Assembly: GCF_011764545.1 (NCBI RefSeq)
Contig: NZ_AP022870.1
Location: 496,001 to 560,000, forward strand
Direction of reading: 5' to 3'
Length of the DNA: 64,000 nucleotides
DNA from: Phytohabitans flavus
Lineage (GTDB): Bacteria > Actinomycetota > Actinomycetes > Mycobacteriales > Micromonosporaceae
The notes under the pieces are model-generated. The model made no database searches. It had not been told where the DNA came from and saw nothing but the letters and a program-made list of their open reading frames with translations. Made by a program: the position numbers and the translations under genes. Below, one piece after another: positions 51,345-60,322 of the stretch (within the stretch, counting starts at the first letter, position 1; the number at the start of each line of letters is the position of its first letter).

Positions 51345-52841
51345 ATGACGAGCAGCATCGAGGCCACCTCGAGCGCCAACAAGGTCACCGTCGACGACCT
51401 CGGTTCTGAGGAAGCGTTCCTCGCCGCGATCGACGAGACCATCAAGTACTTCAACGACGGCGACATTGTCGAAGGCACCGTCGTCAAGGTCGATCGGGAC
51501 GAGGTCCTGCTCGACATCGGCTACAAGACCGAGGGCGTCATCCCCTCGCGCGAGTTGTCGATTAAGCATGACGTGGACCCCGCTGAGGTGGTGTCGGTCG
51601 GTGACCACATCGAGGCCCTGGTTCTCCAGAAGGAGGACAAAGAGGGCCGCCTGATCCTCTCGAAGAAGCGGGCGCAGTACGAGCGCGCCTGGGGCACCAT
51701 CGAGAAGATCAAGGACGAGGACGGTGTCGTGCGCGGCTCCGTCATCGAGGTGGTCAAGGGCGGCCTGATCCTCGACATCGGGCTGCGCGGCTTCCTGCCG
51801 GCTTCGCTGGTGGAGATGCGGCGCGTGCGCGACCTGCAGCCGTATGTGGGCCGTGAGCTCGAGGCGAAGATCATCGAGCTGGACAAAAACCGCAACAACG
51901 TCGTCCTGTCCCGCCGGGCGTGGCTGGAGCAGACGCAGTCCGAGGTGCGCACCGAGTTCCTCAACAAGCTCCAGAAGGGCCAGGTCCGCAAGGGCGTCGT
52001 GTCCTCGATCGTCAACTTCGGCGCGTTCGTCGACCTTGGCGGTGTGGACGGCCTGGTGCACGTCTCCGAGCTGTCCTGGAAGCACATCGACCACCCGTCC
52101 GAGGTCGTCGAGGTGGGCCAGGAGGTGGAGGTCGAGGTCCTCGACGTCGACCTCGACCGCGAGCGGGTCTCGCTGTCGCTGAAGGCGACGCAGGAGGACC
52201 CGTGGCGGCAGTTCGCCCGCACCCACGCGATCCAGCAGATCGTGCCGGGCAAGGTGACCAAGCTTGTGCCGTTCGGCGCGTTCGTCCGGGTCGACGACGG
52301 CATCGAGGGCTTGGTCCACATCTCCGAGCTGGCCGAGCGCCACGTGGAGATCCCGGAGCAGGTGGTGCAGGTCGGCTCCGACGTGATGGTCAAGGTCATC
52401 GACATCGACCTGGAGCGCCGGCGGATCTCGCTGTCGCTCAAGCAGGCCAACGAGGGCTTCGTCGAGGGCGAGGAGCACTTCGACCCGACGCAGTACGGTA
52501 TGGCCGCGACCTACGACACCGAGGGCAACTACATCTACCCGGAGGGCTTCGACCCGGAGACGGGCGAGTGGCTCGAGGGCTTCGACAAGCAGCGTGAGGA
52601 GTGGGAGCGGCAGTACGCCGAGGCCCGCCAGCGCTGGGAGGCCCACACCAAGCAGGTGCAGACGGCGCGTGCCGCCGACCTCGACGCCGCCGCGGCGCCC
52701 GCTCCCACGGGTGGCCCGGGCGGCGGCGGTGCCGCGCAGGCCACGGCCGCGCCGTCCCGCCAGGCCGAGGAGCCCGCGGGCACCCTGGCCACGGACGAGG
52801 CGCTCGCCGCTCTGCGCGAGAAGCTGGCCGGCGGCAAGTAA
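51345..52841 (+). CDS. rpsA: 30S ribosomal protein S1
   Basis: 498 aa. Binds mRNA at the small subunit. Four S1 domains lie at about residues 38-105, 122-188, 209-277 and 294-363, each with a GxVxxFxxxGAFV-like core (GVVSSIVNFGAFVDLGG, GKVTKLVPFGAFVRVDD). The C-terminal tail is acidic then Ala/Gly/Pro-rich, as in other high-GC Gram-positive S1 proteins. A perfect terminator follows. Confidence 0.98.
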   Translation: MTSSIEATSSANKVTVDDLGSEEAFLAAIDETIKYFNDGDIVEGTVVKVDRDEVLLDIGYKTEGVIPSRELSIKHDVDPAEVVSVGDHIEALVLQKEDKEGRLILSKKRAQYERAWGTIEKIKDEDGVVRGSVIEVVKGGLILDIGLRGFLPASLVEMRRVRDLQPYVGRELEAKIIELDKNRNNVVLSRRAWLEQTQSEVRTEFLNKLQKGQVRKGVVSSIVNFGAFVDLGGVDGLVHVSELSWKHIDHPSEVVEVGQEVEVEVLDVDLDRERVSLSLKATQEDPWRQFARTHAIQQIVPGKVTKLVPFGAFVRVDDGIEGLVHISELAERHVEIPEQVVQVGSDVMVKVIDIDLERRRISLSLKQANEGFVEGEEHFDPTQYGMAATYDTEGNYIYPEGFDPETGEWLEGFDKQREEWERQYAEARQRWEAHTKQVQTARAADLDAAAAPAPTGGPGGGGAAQATAAPSRQAEEPAGTLATDEALAALREKLAGGK

Positions 52842-52855
52842 GGAACGACCGGAGG

Positions 52856-52895
52856 ACCGGCCCCGTCGCGCTCACGCGCGGCGGGGCCGGTTTTT
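52856..52895 (+). terminator. Rho-independent terminator of rpsA
   Basis: A GC-rich stem (52856-52870 with 52876-52891, one mismatch) is followed by TTTTT at 52891-52895, 15 bases past the rpsA stop codon. Confidence 0.92.
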
Positions 52896-52954
52896 GCGTA
52901 CTCAGCAGCGGTCGCGTGCGCCGCGCGGGGCGGCCGGGATGGAAGACTGAGGCT

Positions 52955-53794
52955 GTGCTGCTGATCGGGCTTACCGGGGGGATCGGGGCGGGCAAGAGCG
53001 CCGTCGCCACCCGCCTCGCCGCGCGGGGTGCGACCGTCGTCGACTCGGACCGGCTGGCGCGGGAGGTCGTCGCACCGGGTACCGACGGGCTGGCCGAGGT
53101 TGTCGCGGAGTTCGGCTCGGGGGTGCTCGGGGCGGACGGCGCTCTGGACCGGCCGGCGCTCGGCGCGCGCGTGTTCGGCGACGACGCGGCCCGCCGGCGG
53201 CTGGAGGCGATCATCCACCCCCGGGTACGCCAGCGCACCGCTGAGCTGGTCGCCGCCGCGGCGCCCGACACGGTCGTCGTCAACGACGTGCCGCTGCTGG
53301 TGGAGGTGGGGCTCGCGCCGACGTACCACCTCGTGATCGTGGTCGACGCGGCCGAGGCCACCCGCGTGGAGCGCCTGGTGCGGACCCGGGGGATGACGCC
53401 CGAGCAGGCGGACGCGCGGATCCGCGCCCAGGCCGGCGACGCCGAGCGGCGCGCGGCCGCCGACTCGCTGCTGCGCAACGACTCGACGCTGGCCGACCTT
53501 CAGACGCGGGTGGACGCGCTGTGGCACGAGCGGCTGGCGCCCTACGAGCAGAACGTCCGGCACCAGCGGGTCTCCTGCCCGGGCGCGTCGACGTCGCCGG
53601 AGGACTACCCGCGCGTCGCCGCCCGCCTGCGCCACGTGCTCGGCACCGACAAGGTGACCCTCGACGGCGGCGTGGTGCGTGTCGAGAGCGACCGGGTGGA
53701 CGCGCTGGGCCCGGCCGGCTTCCCGCCGCTGGACGACGGCCGTGGGTGGGGGAGCGCCGACCCGGGGCGCCCGACCCGGATCATGGCCGGCTGA
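52955..53794 (+). CDS. coaE: Dephospho-CoA kinase
   Basis: 279 aa from GTG 52955. Last step of coenzyme A synthesis. P-loop GLTGGIGAGKS (about 5-15), VVDSDRLAREVV with the substrate Asp, PLLVEVGL and RLVRTRGMTPEQADARI lid. The kinase ends near residue 200; about 75 further residues (CPGASTSPEDYPRVAARL to the end) are a short C-terminal extension. This is unlike the full GrpB-like domain fused in mycobacteria. Converges with the next gene, overlapping 14 bases. Confidence 0.96.
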   Translation: MLLIGLTGGIGAGKSAVATRLAARGATVVDSDRLAREVVAPGTDGLAEVVAEFGSGVLGADGALDRPALGARVFGDDAARRRLEAIIHPRVRQRTAELVAAAAPDTVVVNDVPLLVEVGLAPTYHLVIVVDAAEATRVERLVRTRGMTPEQADARIRAQAGDAERRAAADSLLRNDSTLADLQTRVDALWHERLAPYEQNVRHQRVSCPGASTSPEDYPRVAARLRHVLGTDKVTLDGGVVRVESDRVDALGPAGFPPLDDGRGWGSADPGRPTRIMAG

Positions 53795-55280
53795 GCATCG
53801 GTACGTCCTCCGGCGTGATGTCGAGCTGGGCCAACGCCCCGGTCCGCGTACGCAGCTCCAGCCTCCGCAGCACCCCGGTGCGGTCCATCCAGTAGCGCAT
53901 CAGGGCCGCGCCGCGGGCACCGCCGACCTCGGCGCCCTTCGCGATCTCGTACACGTTGACCGGCCCGCCGGCCAGCGTGTCCCTGCGCAGCCACACCGCC
54001 GACTCGCGGAGCGCCTCCGGGTCGTCCTCGCCGGTGCCGCTGACCGCGAGCGCCTCGTTGACCAGCAGGTCGAGGTCGAGCCCGCCGATCGCGTCGCCCC
54101 GCGCGGCCCACGGAATCGTCTCCCAGTCGCCCTCCGGCGGAGGGAGTGGGGGCAGCTTCCCGGCGGTGAAGCCGTCGTGCCGCACGGTCACGCCGGTGGC
54201 GGTGGCCCGCATGAGGACGCGCTCGTCCCTCTTGTCCATGTCGTACGCGCCGATGTAGGCCACGGCGTAGCGCCAGTCCAGCCACCCGTTCGCGAGCAGC
54301 ATGCCGGCGGGCAGCATCGGCACGGTGAGCGTGATCCGGCCGCCGCCCGCGGCCCGGTTGCGCTGTGGCATGAGCGCGAGCGCCTCGGCCTCGTCGTCGG
54401 TGAGCGGGCGGGGCTTGGTGGTACGCCCGCCGAGCGCGTCGATCGCGGGGATCTCCGGCCGCTCCTCGCGGGTGAGGTCCACCTTGACCGGAAAGTCCTT
54501 GCTCAGCAACGCCTCGAACCTGTGCAGCCGCCCGTCGCCGTCCAGCCAGTACCGCACCGCGCCGCCCATCGCGGCCAGCGAGTTGGGCCCGGGCGTGGGG
54601 GAGGCAGGCCCGGTCGCGCTGGTCGTCGGCGAGGTGCTCGGGCTGAGCGTCGGCGCGAGCTGTGGCGGGACGGCCGGGCCGAGCAGCACGTCCACCGTCT
54701 TGTCGGCGATGCGGTCGGTGCCGAGCCAGCGCGAATCGCTCCGCGCCAGGAGGTCGGCCACGGCTCCTGACTGATCAGCGGGCTTGTCGCTTGCGATCGC
54801 GAAGAGCAGCGCGACGAACGAGTCGATCGGCGCCGGGTGGGTGGCGGTCGCGGTCGAGGGCCGTACCCGCCAATCTTTTGCCGGCGGCCGCTCCGGCGGA
54901 AGGCCGGCGTCCGCGCGGCCCGGCCTTGTCGCGATGATCCCGGGTACGGCCTGGAGCAGCCCGTCGTCCGGGCCCGGCGCGGGCGCTGTGGCGGCGAGGT
55001 AAGTGAGCGGCCGCCGCCAGTCGATCCAGCCCGCCAGCTTGATCTCGGCGCCCGGCTTGCCCAGCGAGGCGCGCACGCCGACCCGCCCGTCCTCGAAGTT
55101 GCGGGCGCGCATGCCGGCCAGCCGCTGCGCCTCGGTCGCCGACAGTGGACGGGCCGCCACCGACTTGTCGACCGGGGTGCAGGAGACGAGGCCGGTGGTG
55201 AGCCCCGCGGCCGAGCCGGCGGCGACGCAGACCAGGGCGGCGAGCGCGATGATCCGTCGCCGTTCGAAGCTTGCATTCAC
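53781..55280 (-). CDS. Exported protein with two W-D-W-R repeats, function unknown
   Basis: About 499 aa from GTG 55280; an ATG at 55403 would add 41 residues. An N-terminal signal segment (RRIIALAALVCVAAGSAAG) has a Cys in LVSCTP, possibly a lipoprotein. Two halves repeat: LAGWIDWRRPLTYLAAT and LANGWLDWRYAVAYIGA, and YWLDGDGRLHRFEALL and YWMDRTGVLRRLELRT. A Thr/Ser/Pro linker lies between them. I recognise no named family; the halves resemble LppX/LprG-like cradles in layout only. Converges on coaE. Confidence 0.75.
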   Translation of the reverse strand: MNASFERRRIIALAALVCVAAGSAAGLTTGLVSCTPVDKSVAARPLSATEAQRLAGMRARNFEDGRVGVRASLGKPGAEIKLAGWIDWRRPLTYLAATAPAPGPDDGLLQAVPGIIATRPGRADAGLPPERPPAKDWRVRPSTATATHPAPIDSFVALLFAIASDKPADQSGAVADLLARSDSRWLGTDRIADKTVDVLLGPAVPPQLAPTLSPSTSPTTSATGPASPTPGPNSLAAMGGAVRYWLDGDGRLHRFEALLSKDFPVKVDLTREERPEIPAIDALGGRTTKPRPLTDDEAEALALMPQRNRAAGGGRITLTVPMLPAGMLLANGWLDWRYAVAYIGAYDMDKRDERVLMRATATGVTVRHDGFTAGKLPPLPPPEGDWETIPWAARGDAIGGLDLDLLVNEALAVSGTGEDDPEALRESAVWLRRDTLAGGPVNVYEIAKGAEVGGARGAALMRYWMDRTGVLRRLELRTRTGALAQLDITPEDVPMLSRP

Positions 55281-55654
55281 GCGTGGTTGAACGCGCTGCC
55301 GCCGGATGGGTGACGTGTACGCCGCGGGCTGTTGCCGTAATGAGTTGGGGCGCTCGCGGCGGCCGGTCAGCGCGTCATGCGCGACCGCGTCGGGTGCGCT
55401 CACCGGCGAGCTGCCGGGGCTGCGACCCTGCGCCGGGCTGATCGGCCGGTGTGGAGGCCCGATCGTGTGTCCCGGTCGGCCGCCGCGAGCGGCCTACTCA
55501 TAAGACGGTAGCGTGGTGATCTTTTCCACACAACGCCAATATCGAAGTTGATCGCATGTGCGAAAGGCACAAGCGGCGGGTTGTCACACCCAGGGTTCTG
55601 ATGCTGCGCTCCTCGGACCGGACGTTGTCGGACCCGCGGCGTACGGTTTAGCGC
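55281..55654 (+). promoter_or_regulatory. Intergenic region with leaderless promoter of uvrB
   Basis: 374 bp between divergent genes, with no credible gene. TACGGT at 55642-55647 lies seven bases before the uvrB ATG, the spacing of a leaderless -10 box, and there is no ribosome-binding site. I see no clear LexA box. Confidence 0.5.
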
Positions 55655-57754
55655 ATGGGTCTCGACATCCCGCGACTCGACGGCCGCTTCCAGGTCGTCA
55701 GCGACTACACGCCTTCCGGCGACCAGCCGACGGCCATCGACGATCTTGAGCGTCGGGTGCGCCGTGGCGACCGCCACACGGTGCTGATGGGCGCCACCGG
55801 CACGGGCAAGAGCGCGACCACCGCCTGGCTGGTCGAGCGGATGCAGCGGCCCACGCTGGTGCTCGCCCACAACAAGACGCTGTGTGCGCAGCTCGCCAAG
55901 GAGTTCCGGGAGCTGATGCCCAACAACGCGGTGGAGTACTTCGTCTCGTACTACGACTACTACCAGCCCGAGGCGTATATCCCGCAGACAGACACGTACA
56001 TCGAGAAGGACTCCTCGGTCAACGAGGAGGTGGAGCGGCTGCGCCACTCGGCGACGATGTCGCTGCTCACCCGCCGCGATGTGATCGTGGTGGCCACCGT
56101 CTCGGCGATCTACGGCCTGGGCACCCCGTCGGAGTACCTGGACCGGTCCGTCCGGGTCCGCGTCGGCGAGGAGATCGACCGCGACAAGCTGCTGCGCCGC
56201 CTCGTCGACATCCAGTACACGCGCAACGACATGTCGTTCAGCCGCGGCACGTTCCGGGTGCGCGGCGACACGCTCGAGATCATCCCGGCGTATGAGGAGC
56301 TGGCCGTCCGGGTCGAGCTCTTCGGCGACGAGGTGGAGAAGCTCTACTACCTGCATCCGCTCACCGGTGACGTGGTCAAGGAGGTCGACCAGCTGCTCAT
56401 CTTCCCGGCCACCCACTACACGGCCGGGCCGGAGCGGATGGAGCGGGCGCTGCGCGGGATCGAGGCCGAGCTCGCCGAGCGGCTGGCCGAGCTGGAGGGG
56501 CAGGGCAAGCTGCTGGAGGCGCAGCGGCTGCGCATGCGCACCACGTATGACGTGGAGATGATGCGCCAGGTCGGCTTCTGCAACGGCATCGAAAACTACT
56601 CGATGCACATCGACGGCCGGTCGCACGGGGATCCGCCGCACTGCCTCATCGACTACTTCCCGGACGACTTCATGACCGTGATCGACGAGTCGCACCAGAC
56701 GATCCCGCAGATCGGCGCGATGTACGAGGGGGACGCCTCGCGCAAGCGCCTGCTGGTCGAGCACGGCTTCCGGCTGCCCAGCGCGGCTGACAACCGGCCG
56801 CTGCGGTTCGACGAGTTCCTGGAGCGGGTGGGGCAGATGGTGTTCCTGTCCGCGACGCCGGGCCCATGGGAGCTTCAGCACTCCGGCGGCGAGTTCGTGG
56901 AGCAGGTGATCCGCCCGACCGGCCTCGTCGACCCCGAGATCATGATCAAGCCGACCAAGGGCCAGATCGACGACCTCATGCACGAGATCCAGCTGCGCAC
57001 CGAGCGCGACGAGCGTGTGCTGGTCACGACGCTGACCAAGAAAATGTCCGAGGACCTCACCGACTACCTGCTCGAGCACGGCATCCGCGTGCGGTACCTG
57101 CACTCCGAAGTGGACACGCTGCGCCGGGTCGAGCTGTTGCGCGAGCTGCGCAAGGGCGACTACGACGTGCTCGTCGGCATCAACCTGCTGCGCGAGGGCC
57201 TTGACCTGCCCGAGGTGTCGCTCGTCGCGATCCTCGACGCGGACAAGGAGGGCTTCCTGCGCAGCGGTACTTCGCTGATCCAGACCATCGGCCGCGCCGC
57301 GCGAAACGTCTCCGGCCAGGTGCACATGTACGCCGACAAGATCACGCCGTCGATGGCCACCGCGATCGACGAGACAAACCGGCGGCGGGCCAAGCAGGTG
57401 GCGTACAACGAGGCGCACGGCATCTCGCCCGAGCCGCTCCGCAAGAAGATCCACGACATCCTCGACGACATCTACCGCGAGGCCGACGACACCGAAGGCG
57501 TGATCGGCGGCTCGGGGCGGCAGATGACGCGAGGCAAGGCGCCGGTGCCGCAGACCCGTTCGCGGGGCAAGGCGGCCACCCCGTCCCGCGAGGGCATGGC
57601 CCGCGCCGACCTGGCGCAGCTCATCCAGGACCTCAACGACCAGATGCTGGCCGCCGCGCGCGAGCTTCAGTTCGAGCTGGCCGCCAGGATCCGCGACGAG
57701 GTCGCCGAGCTGAAGAAGGAGCTGCGCGGGATGGACGCGGCCGGGGTGAAGTAG
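55655..57754 (+). CDS. uvrB: Excinuclease ABC subunit B
   Basis: 699 aa. Damage-verifying helicase of nucleotide excision repair. Walker A GATGTGKS (about 46-53), beta-hairpin [10 protein letters not shown] (about 99-108), DESHQ box, helicase motifs LVTTLTKKM and QTIGRAARN, and a C-terminal UVR domain ([19 protein letters not shown]) that binds UvrA or UvrC. Full length. A DNA-damaging metabolite such as an enediyne makes repair relevant, but uvrB is a normal core gene at this place. Confidence 0.98.
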   Translation: MGLDIPRLDGRFQVVSDYTPSGDQPTAIDDLERRVRRGDRHTVLMGATGTGKSATTAWLVERMQRPTLVLAHNKTLCAQLAKEFRELMPNNAVEYFVSYYDYYQPEAYIPQTDTYIEKDSSVNEEVERLRHSATMSLLTRRDVIVVATVSAIYGLGTPSEYLDRSVRVRVGEEIDRDKLLRRLVDIQYTRNDMSFSRGTFRVRGDTLEIIPAYEELAVRVELFGDEVEKLYYLHPLTGDVVKEVDQLLIFPATHYTAGPERMERALRGIEAELAERLAELEGQGKLLEAQRLRMRTTYDVEMMRQVGFCNGIENYSMHIDGRSHGDPPHCLIDYFPDDFMTVIDESHQTIPQIGAMYEGDASRKRLLVEHGFRLPSAADNRPLRFDEFLERVGQMVFLSATPGPWELQHSGGEFVEQVIRPTGLVDPEIMIKPTKGQIDDLMHEIQLRTERDERVLVTTLTKKMSEDLTDYLLEHGIRVRYLHSEVDTLRRVELLRELRKGDYDVLVGINLLREGLDLPEVSLVAILDADKEGFLRSGTSLIQTIGRAARNVSGQVHMYADKITPSMATAIDETNRRRAKQVAYNEAHGISPEPLRKKIHDILDDIYREADDTEGVIGGSGRQMTRGKAPVPQTRSRGKAATPSREGMARADLAQLIQDLNDQMLAAARELQFELAARIRDEVAELKKELRGMDAAGVK

Positions 57755-57806
57755 GCGGCCGGAAATGCAGGCGCGCACCGGGCTCGATGCCCCGTAGGGT
57801 CATGGG

Positions 57807-58685
57807 GTGCGCGACGGTGAGCTGACCTGGGGCCCGCTGGGCGGTGACGGTGACCGGGAGGCGGTGGCCGGGTTGGCCGGGCGGTGCCACGCGGTGGACG
57901 GCGGCATGTCTGAGGTCACCATCAGCCGGTTCGCGGCCGACGGCGTTGTCACGACCGGCGGCCGCACGGCAACGGGGGTGCTGGTCGCGGCCGCCGCCGT
58001 CCGCCCACTCTCGCCCGGCGCGGCGCACATCGGCCTCGTCGACCCCGCCCACCGGGGCCACGGCATCGGCGGCACGCTGCTCGACTGGGGCCTCGACGCG
58101 GCGGCCGCCGTCGATACCGGCGCGAGCGGTGTGACGGTGGAGACCGAGGCGCTGACCGAGGCGGCCGAGCGGTTGTTCGCAAGCCGGGGATTGCGGCAGG
58201 TCTTCGCCGAGGACGTGATGCGCTTCGACCTCGCCACGGCCGAGCCGCCGGCCGCGCCGCTCCCGCCGGAGCTGGCGCCGCACGAGTGGACGCCCGACCT
58301 CGCCGGCCGCTTCTTCGTCACGTACGACGCCGCCTTCCGCGACCGGCCCGGCTTTCCCGGCTGGCCGGCCGAGCGGTGGGTCGCGTGGACCGCCGGCGAC
58401 GAGGAGTTTCGTCCACAGTGGTCGTTGCTGGCCACGGGCCCGGACGGCGACGCTGGCTTCGTCACCTGCGCCGAGGGCTGGATCGTCCAGGTCGGCGTGG
58501 TGCCGTCGTGGCGTGGCCGGGGCGTCGGCGGCGCGCTGGTGGCCGAGGCGCTGCGGCGGATGCGAGCCGGCGGCGCCCGCCAGGTGCTCCTCGACGTCAA
58601 CGTGGACAACCCCGCCGGCCGCCTCTACACCCGGCTCGGGTTTACGACGCTGGGCCGCCGGGCGAAGTTTCAGGCCTCGCGGTGA
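57807..58685 (+). CDS. GNAT acetyltransferase with two GNAT domains (MshD-like)
   Basis: 292 aa from GTG 57807; TAGGGT six bases upstream suggests a leaderless start. The first GNAT half shows VDPAHRGHGIGGTLLDWGL and the second VGVVPSWRGRGVGGALVAEAL with LDVNVDNPAGRLYTRLGF. The tandem layout is like mycothiol synthase MshD and several other actinobacterial GNATs. Conserved MshD residues cannot be checked by eye, so the substrate stays open. Converges with the TetR gene, overlapping 44 bases. Confidence 0.85.
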   Translation: MRDGELTWGPLGGDGDREAVAGLAGRCHAVDGGMSEVTISRFAADGVVTTGGRTATGVLVAAAAVRPLSPGAAHIGLVDPAHRGHGIGGTLLDWGLDAAAAVDTGASGVTVETEALTEAAERLFASRGLRQVFAEDVMRFDLATAEPPAAPLPPELAPHEWTPDLAGRFFVTYDAAFRDRPGFPGWPAERWVAWTAGDEEFRPQWSLLATGPDGDAGFVTCAEGWIVQVGVVPSWRGRGVGGALVAEALRRMRAGGARQVLLDVNVDNPAGRLYTRLGFTTLGRRAKFQASR

Positions 58686-59235
58686 GCGCCTCGTACGCCT
58701 CGGCGTAGCGCTCGGCCGCCGCGTCCACCCCGGCCCGGTCGCCGGTGGCCAGCAGGTCGAGCAGCAGGCCGCGCATCACCGCCACGCCCAGCCGCGCGTC
58801 GGCCCGGGCCACCGCCTCGGGCACGCCCCGGGCTTTGGCGAACTCCACCGCCGGCTCCAGCCACGACTCCACGATCCCGTCGAGCAGCGGTAGCGCGTGG
58901 GTGCGGCCCTGGAGCGCCTGCCCGTACACCTCGAAGAACAGCCGCTCGTGCGGCGCCAGTGCCGGGTCGGCGAAGCGCCGCCACATCCGCCGGATCGCGT
59001 CGCCCGGGGTGACCGCCTCGTCCAGCCCCAGGTCGGCGAAGGCCTCCCGCTGGCGCCGCTCGACCGCCCGGATGACCTCGACGAGCAGGCCCTCCTTGGA
59101 GCCGAAGTGGTAGATGAGCATGCGGTGGCTGGTGCCGAGGGCGGCCGCGAGCTGGCGCAGGCTCAGGTCGCTGAGGCCGTGCGCGGCGAGGTGGTCGATG
59201 GCGGCGTCGAGGAGGCGCTGCCGCGGATCGGGCAT
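58642..59235 (-). CDS. TetR-family repressor
   Basis: 197 aa from ATG 59235. HTH domain at about residues 5-55 (RLLDAAIDHLAAHGLSDLSLRQLAAALGTS, split here, then HRMLIYHFGSKEGLL). The C-terminal ligand domain is alpha-helical and not assignable. Its start codon lies in a 20-bp perfect palindrome shared with the divergent SRPBCC gene. Autoregulation and control of that gene are therefore very likely. The mRNA is probably leaderless. Confidence 0.93.
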   Translation of the reverse strand: MPDPRQRLLDAAIDHLAAHGLSDLSLRQLAAALGTSHRMLIYHFGSKEGLLVEVIRAVERRQREAFADLGLDEAVTPGDAIRRMWRRFADPALAPHERLFFEVYGQALQGRTHALPLLDGIVESWLEPAVEFAKARGVPEAVARADARLGVAVMRGLLLDLLATGDRAGVDAAAERYAEAYEALTARPETSPGGPAS

Positions 59236-59252
59236 GTACCATATGGTACATG
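59233..59252. promoter_or_regulatory. 20-bp palindromic operator spanning both start codons
   Basis: A perfect palindrome whose outer CAT and ATG are the start codons of the TetR gene and of the SRPBCC gene. On each strand TACCAT lies seven bases before the ATG, a leaderless -10 box. Operator, both -10 boxes and both starts thus share 20 bp. Confidence 0.88.
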
Positions 59253-59723
59253 CGTGTGCAGGACATCGATGTGACGGCGCGCTCGCGAGCGGACGCCGAT
59301 GTGGTGTACCGGCTGCTTGTCGACGGCGCGACCTGGCCCACGTGGTCGGGCCTGGGCTCGTTCGCGCTCGAGCGCGCGGACGCGGCGGGCGGTGAGGGCG
59401 TGGGGGCAATCCGGGTCTTCCGGACATGGCCGTTCACCAACCGCGAGGAGGTCGTCGAGGCGGTCCCGGGCCGCCGGTTCAGTTACCGGCTGCTGTCGGG
59501 CATGGCGCTCGTCAACTACCGCGCCGACGTCGACCTCACCCCGGACGGCGACGGGACGCTCATCCGGTGGCATTCCACCTTCACGGCGAAGCGCCCGTGG
59601 ATGGGCGGCTTCTACCGGGGCTTCCTCGGCTCGTTCATCAAGGGTTGCGCGAGTGGCCTGGCCGAGGCGGCCGCGAAAGATCCCGCCGCCCGGGGTGGTG
59701 CGCCCGCCGGCGCGGGCGAGTGA
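59250..59723 (+). CDS. SRPBCC (START-like) domain protein
   Basis: 157 aa from ATG 59250. A polyketide-cyclase/START-like domain: IDVTARSRADADVVYRLLVDGATWPTW (given in part), GVGAIRVFRTWPF, REEVVEAVPGRRFSYRLLSG and a long C-terminal helix GFLGSFIKGCASGLAEAA. Binds a hydrophobic ligand. Probably repressed by the divergent TetR protein, whose ligand may be the same. Function otherwise unknown. Confidence 0.85.
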   Translation: MRVQDIDVTARSRADADVVYRLLVDGATWPTWSGLGSFALERADAAGGEGVGAIRVFRTWPFTNREEVVEAVPGRRFSYRLLSGMALVNYRADVDLTPDGDGTLIRWHSTFTAKRPWMGGFYRGFLGSFIKGCASGLAEAAAKDPAARGGAPAGAGE

Positions 59724-59726
59724 GGA

Positions 59727-60020
59727 TCAGGCCGGTACGTCGGTGAAGTGCTCGACCACCGGGGGCGCCGCGAAGTACGGCCCGATCAGCGAGCGCCACG
59801 TCGTGAAGCGCTCGCTCTCCCGGAAGTTCTCCACGTGCGCCTCGATCGAGTCCCACTCCACCAGGAGTACGAAGCGGGACGGCGACTCGACGCCGCGGGT
59901 CATCCGGACCGACTGGCAGCCCGGCGTACTGGACAGGACGCTGTGGCCCTTCGCGTACGCGGCCGCGAAGTCGTCCTCCTGACCTGGGTTGACGCTGATC
60001 AATGCGACTTCGAGAACCAT
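59727..60020 (-). CDS. Antibiotic biosynthesis monooxygenase (ABM) domain protein
   Basis: 97 aa, a single ferredoxin-like ABM domain: VLEVALISVNPGQEDDFAAAY, PGCQSVRMTRGVESPSRFVLLVEWDSIEAH and a C-terminal ESERFTTWRSLIGPYF. Family members are quinol or anthrone oxygenases or haem-degrading enzymes; many are stress proteins. TAAGCT six bases before ATG 60020 suggests a leaderless mRNA. Ends three bases from the SRPBCC gene, convergent. Confidence 0.9.
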   Translation of the reverse strand: MVLEVALISVNPGQEDDFAAAYAKGHSVLSSTPGCQSVRMTRGVESPSRFVLLVEWDSIEAHVENFRESERFTTWRSLIGPYFAAPPVVEHFTDVPA

Positions 60021-60135
60021 GATCGGAGCTTACCGTGCCTAGCCTCCTAGGAAGGTGGAGCGCGTGTGCTAGGAGGCGCATTACACAGGGGGTGGGTGTG
60101 CCAAAACGCGGTCCCATGGTGGATGATGGAGGCCG

Positions 60136-60264
60136 TAGGAGGGGAGTATTCCCCCGCGACTTTGTCGTCAACACGGTCGTCACCGGTCCACCCGGCTGAG
60201 GGCCCGGCATCGTCGGTCGCCAGTCCATCGGGGGATCCGGGGGCGGCGGAAGAGACCTCCGACA
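60136..60264 (+). promoter_or_regulatory. yybP-ykoY-like Mn2+ riboswitch upstream of terC
   Basis: The leader carries the conserved words of this class: GGGGAGTA at 60141-60148, GTCGTCAACAC near 60164 and AGAGACCTCC at 60251-60260. GGAGG at 60138 and CCTCC at 60256 can close the basal stem. A hairpin (60271-60277 with 60294-60300) lies between it and the ribosome-binding site GGAGG at 60313-60317 and may be the switch. TerC-type Mn exporters are classic targets of this riboswitch. Confidence 0.82.
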
Positions 60265-60322
60265 GAGTTCACATCGCTTCGTCCACTGACGGGGCGATGT
60301 CGTATGTCTGCCGGAGGTTTCC

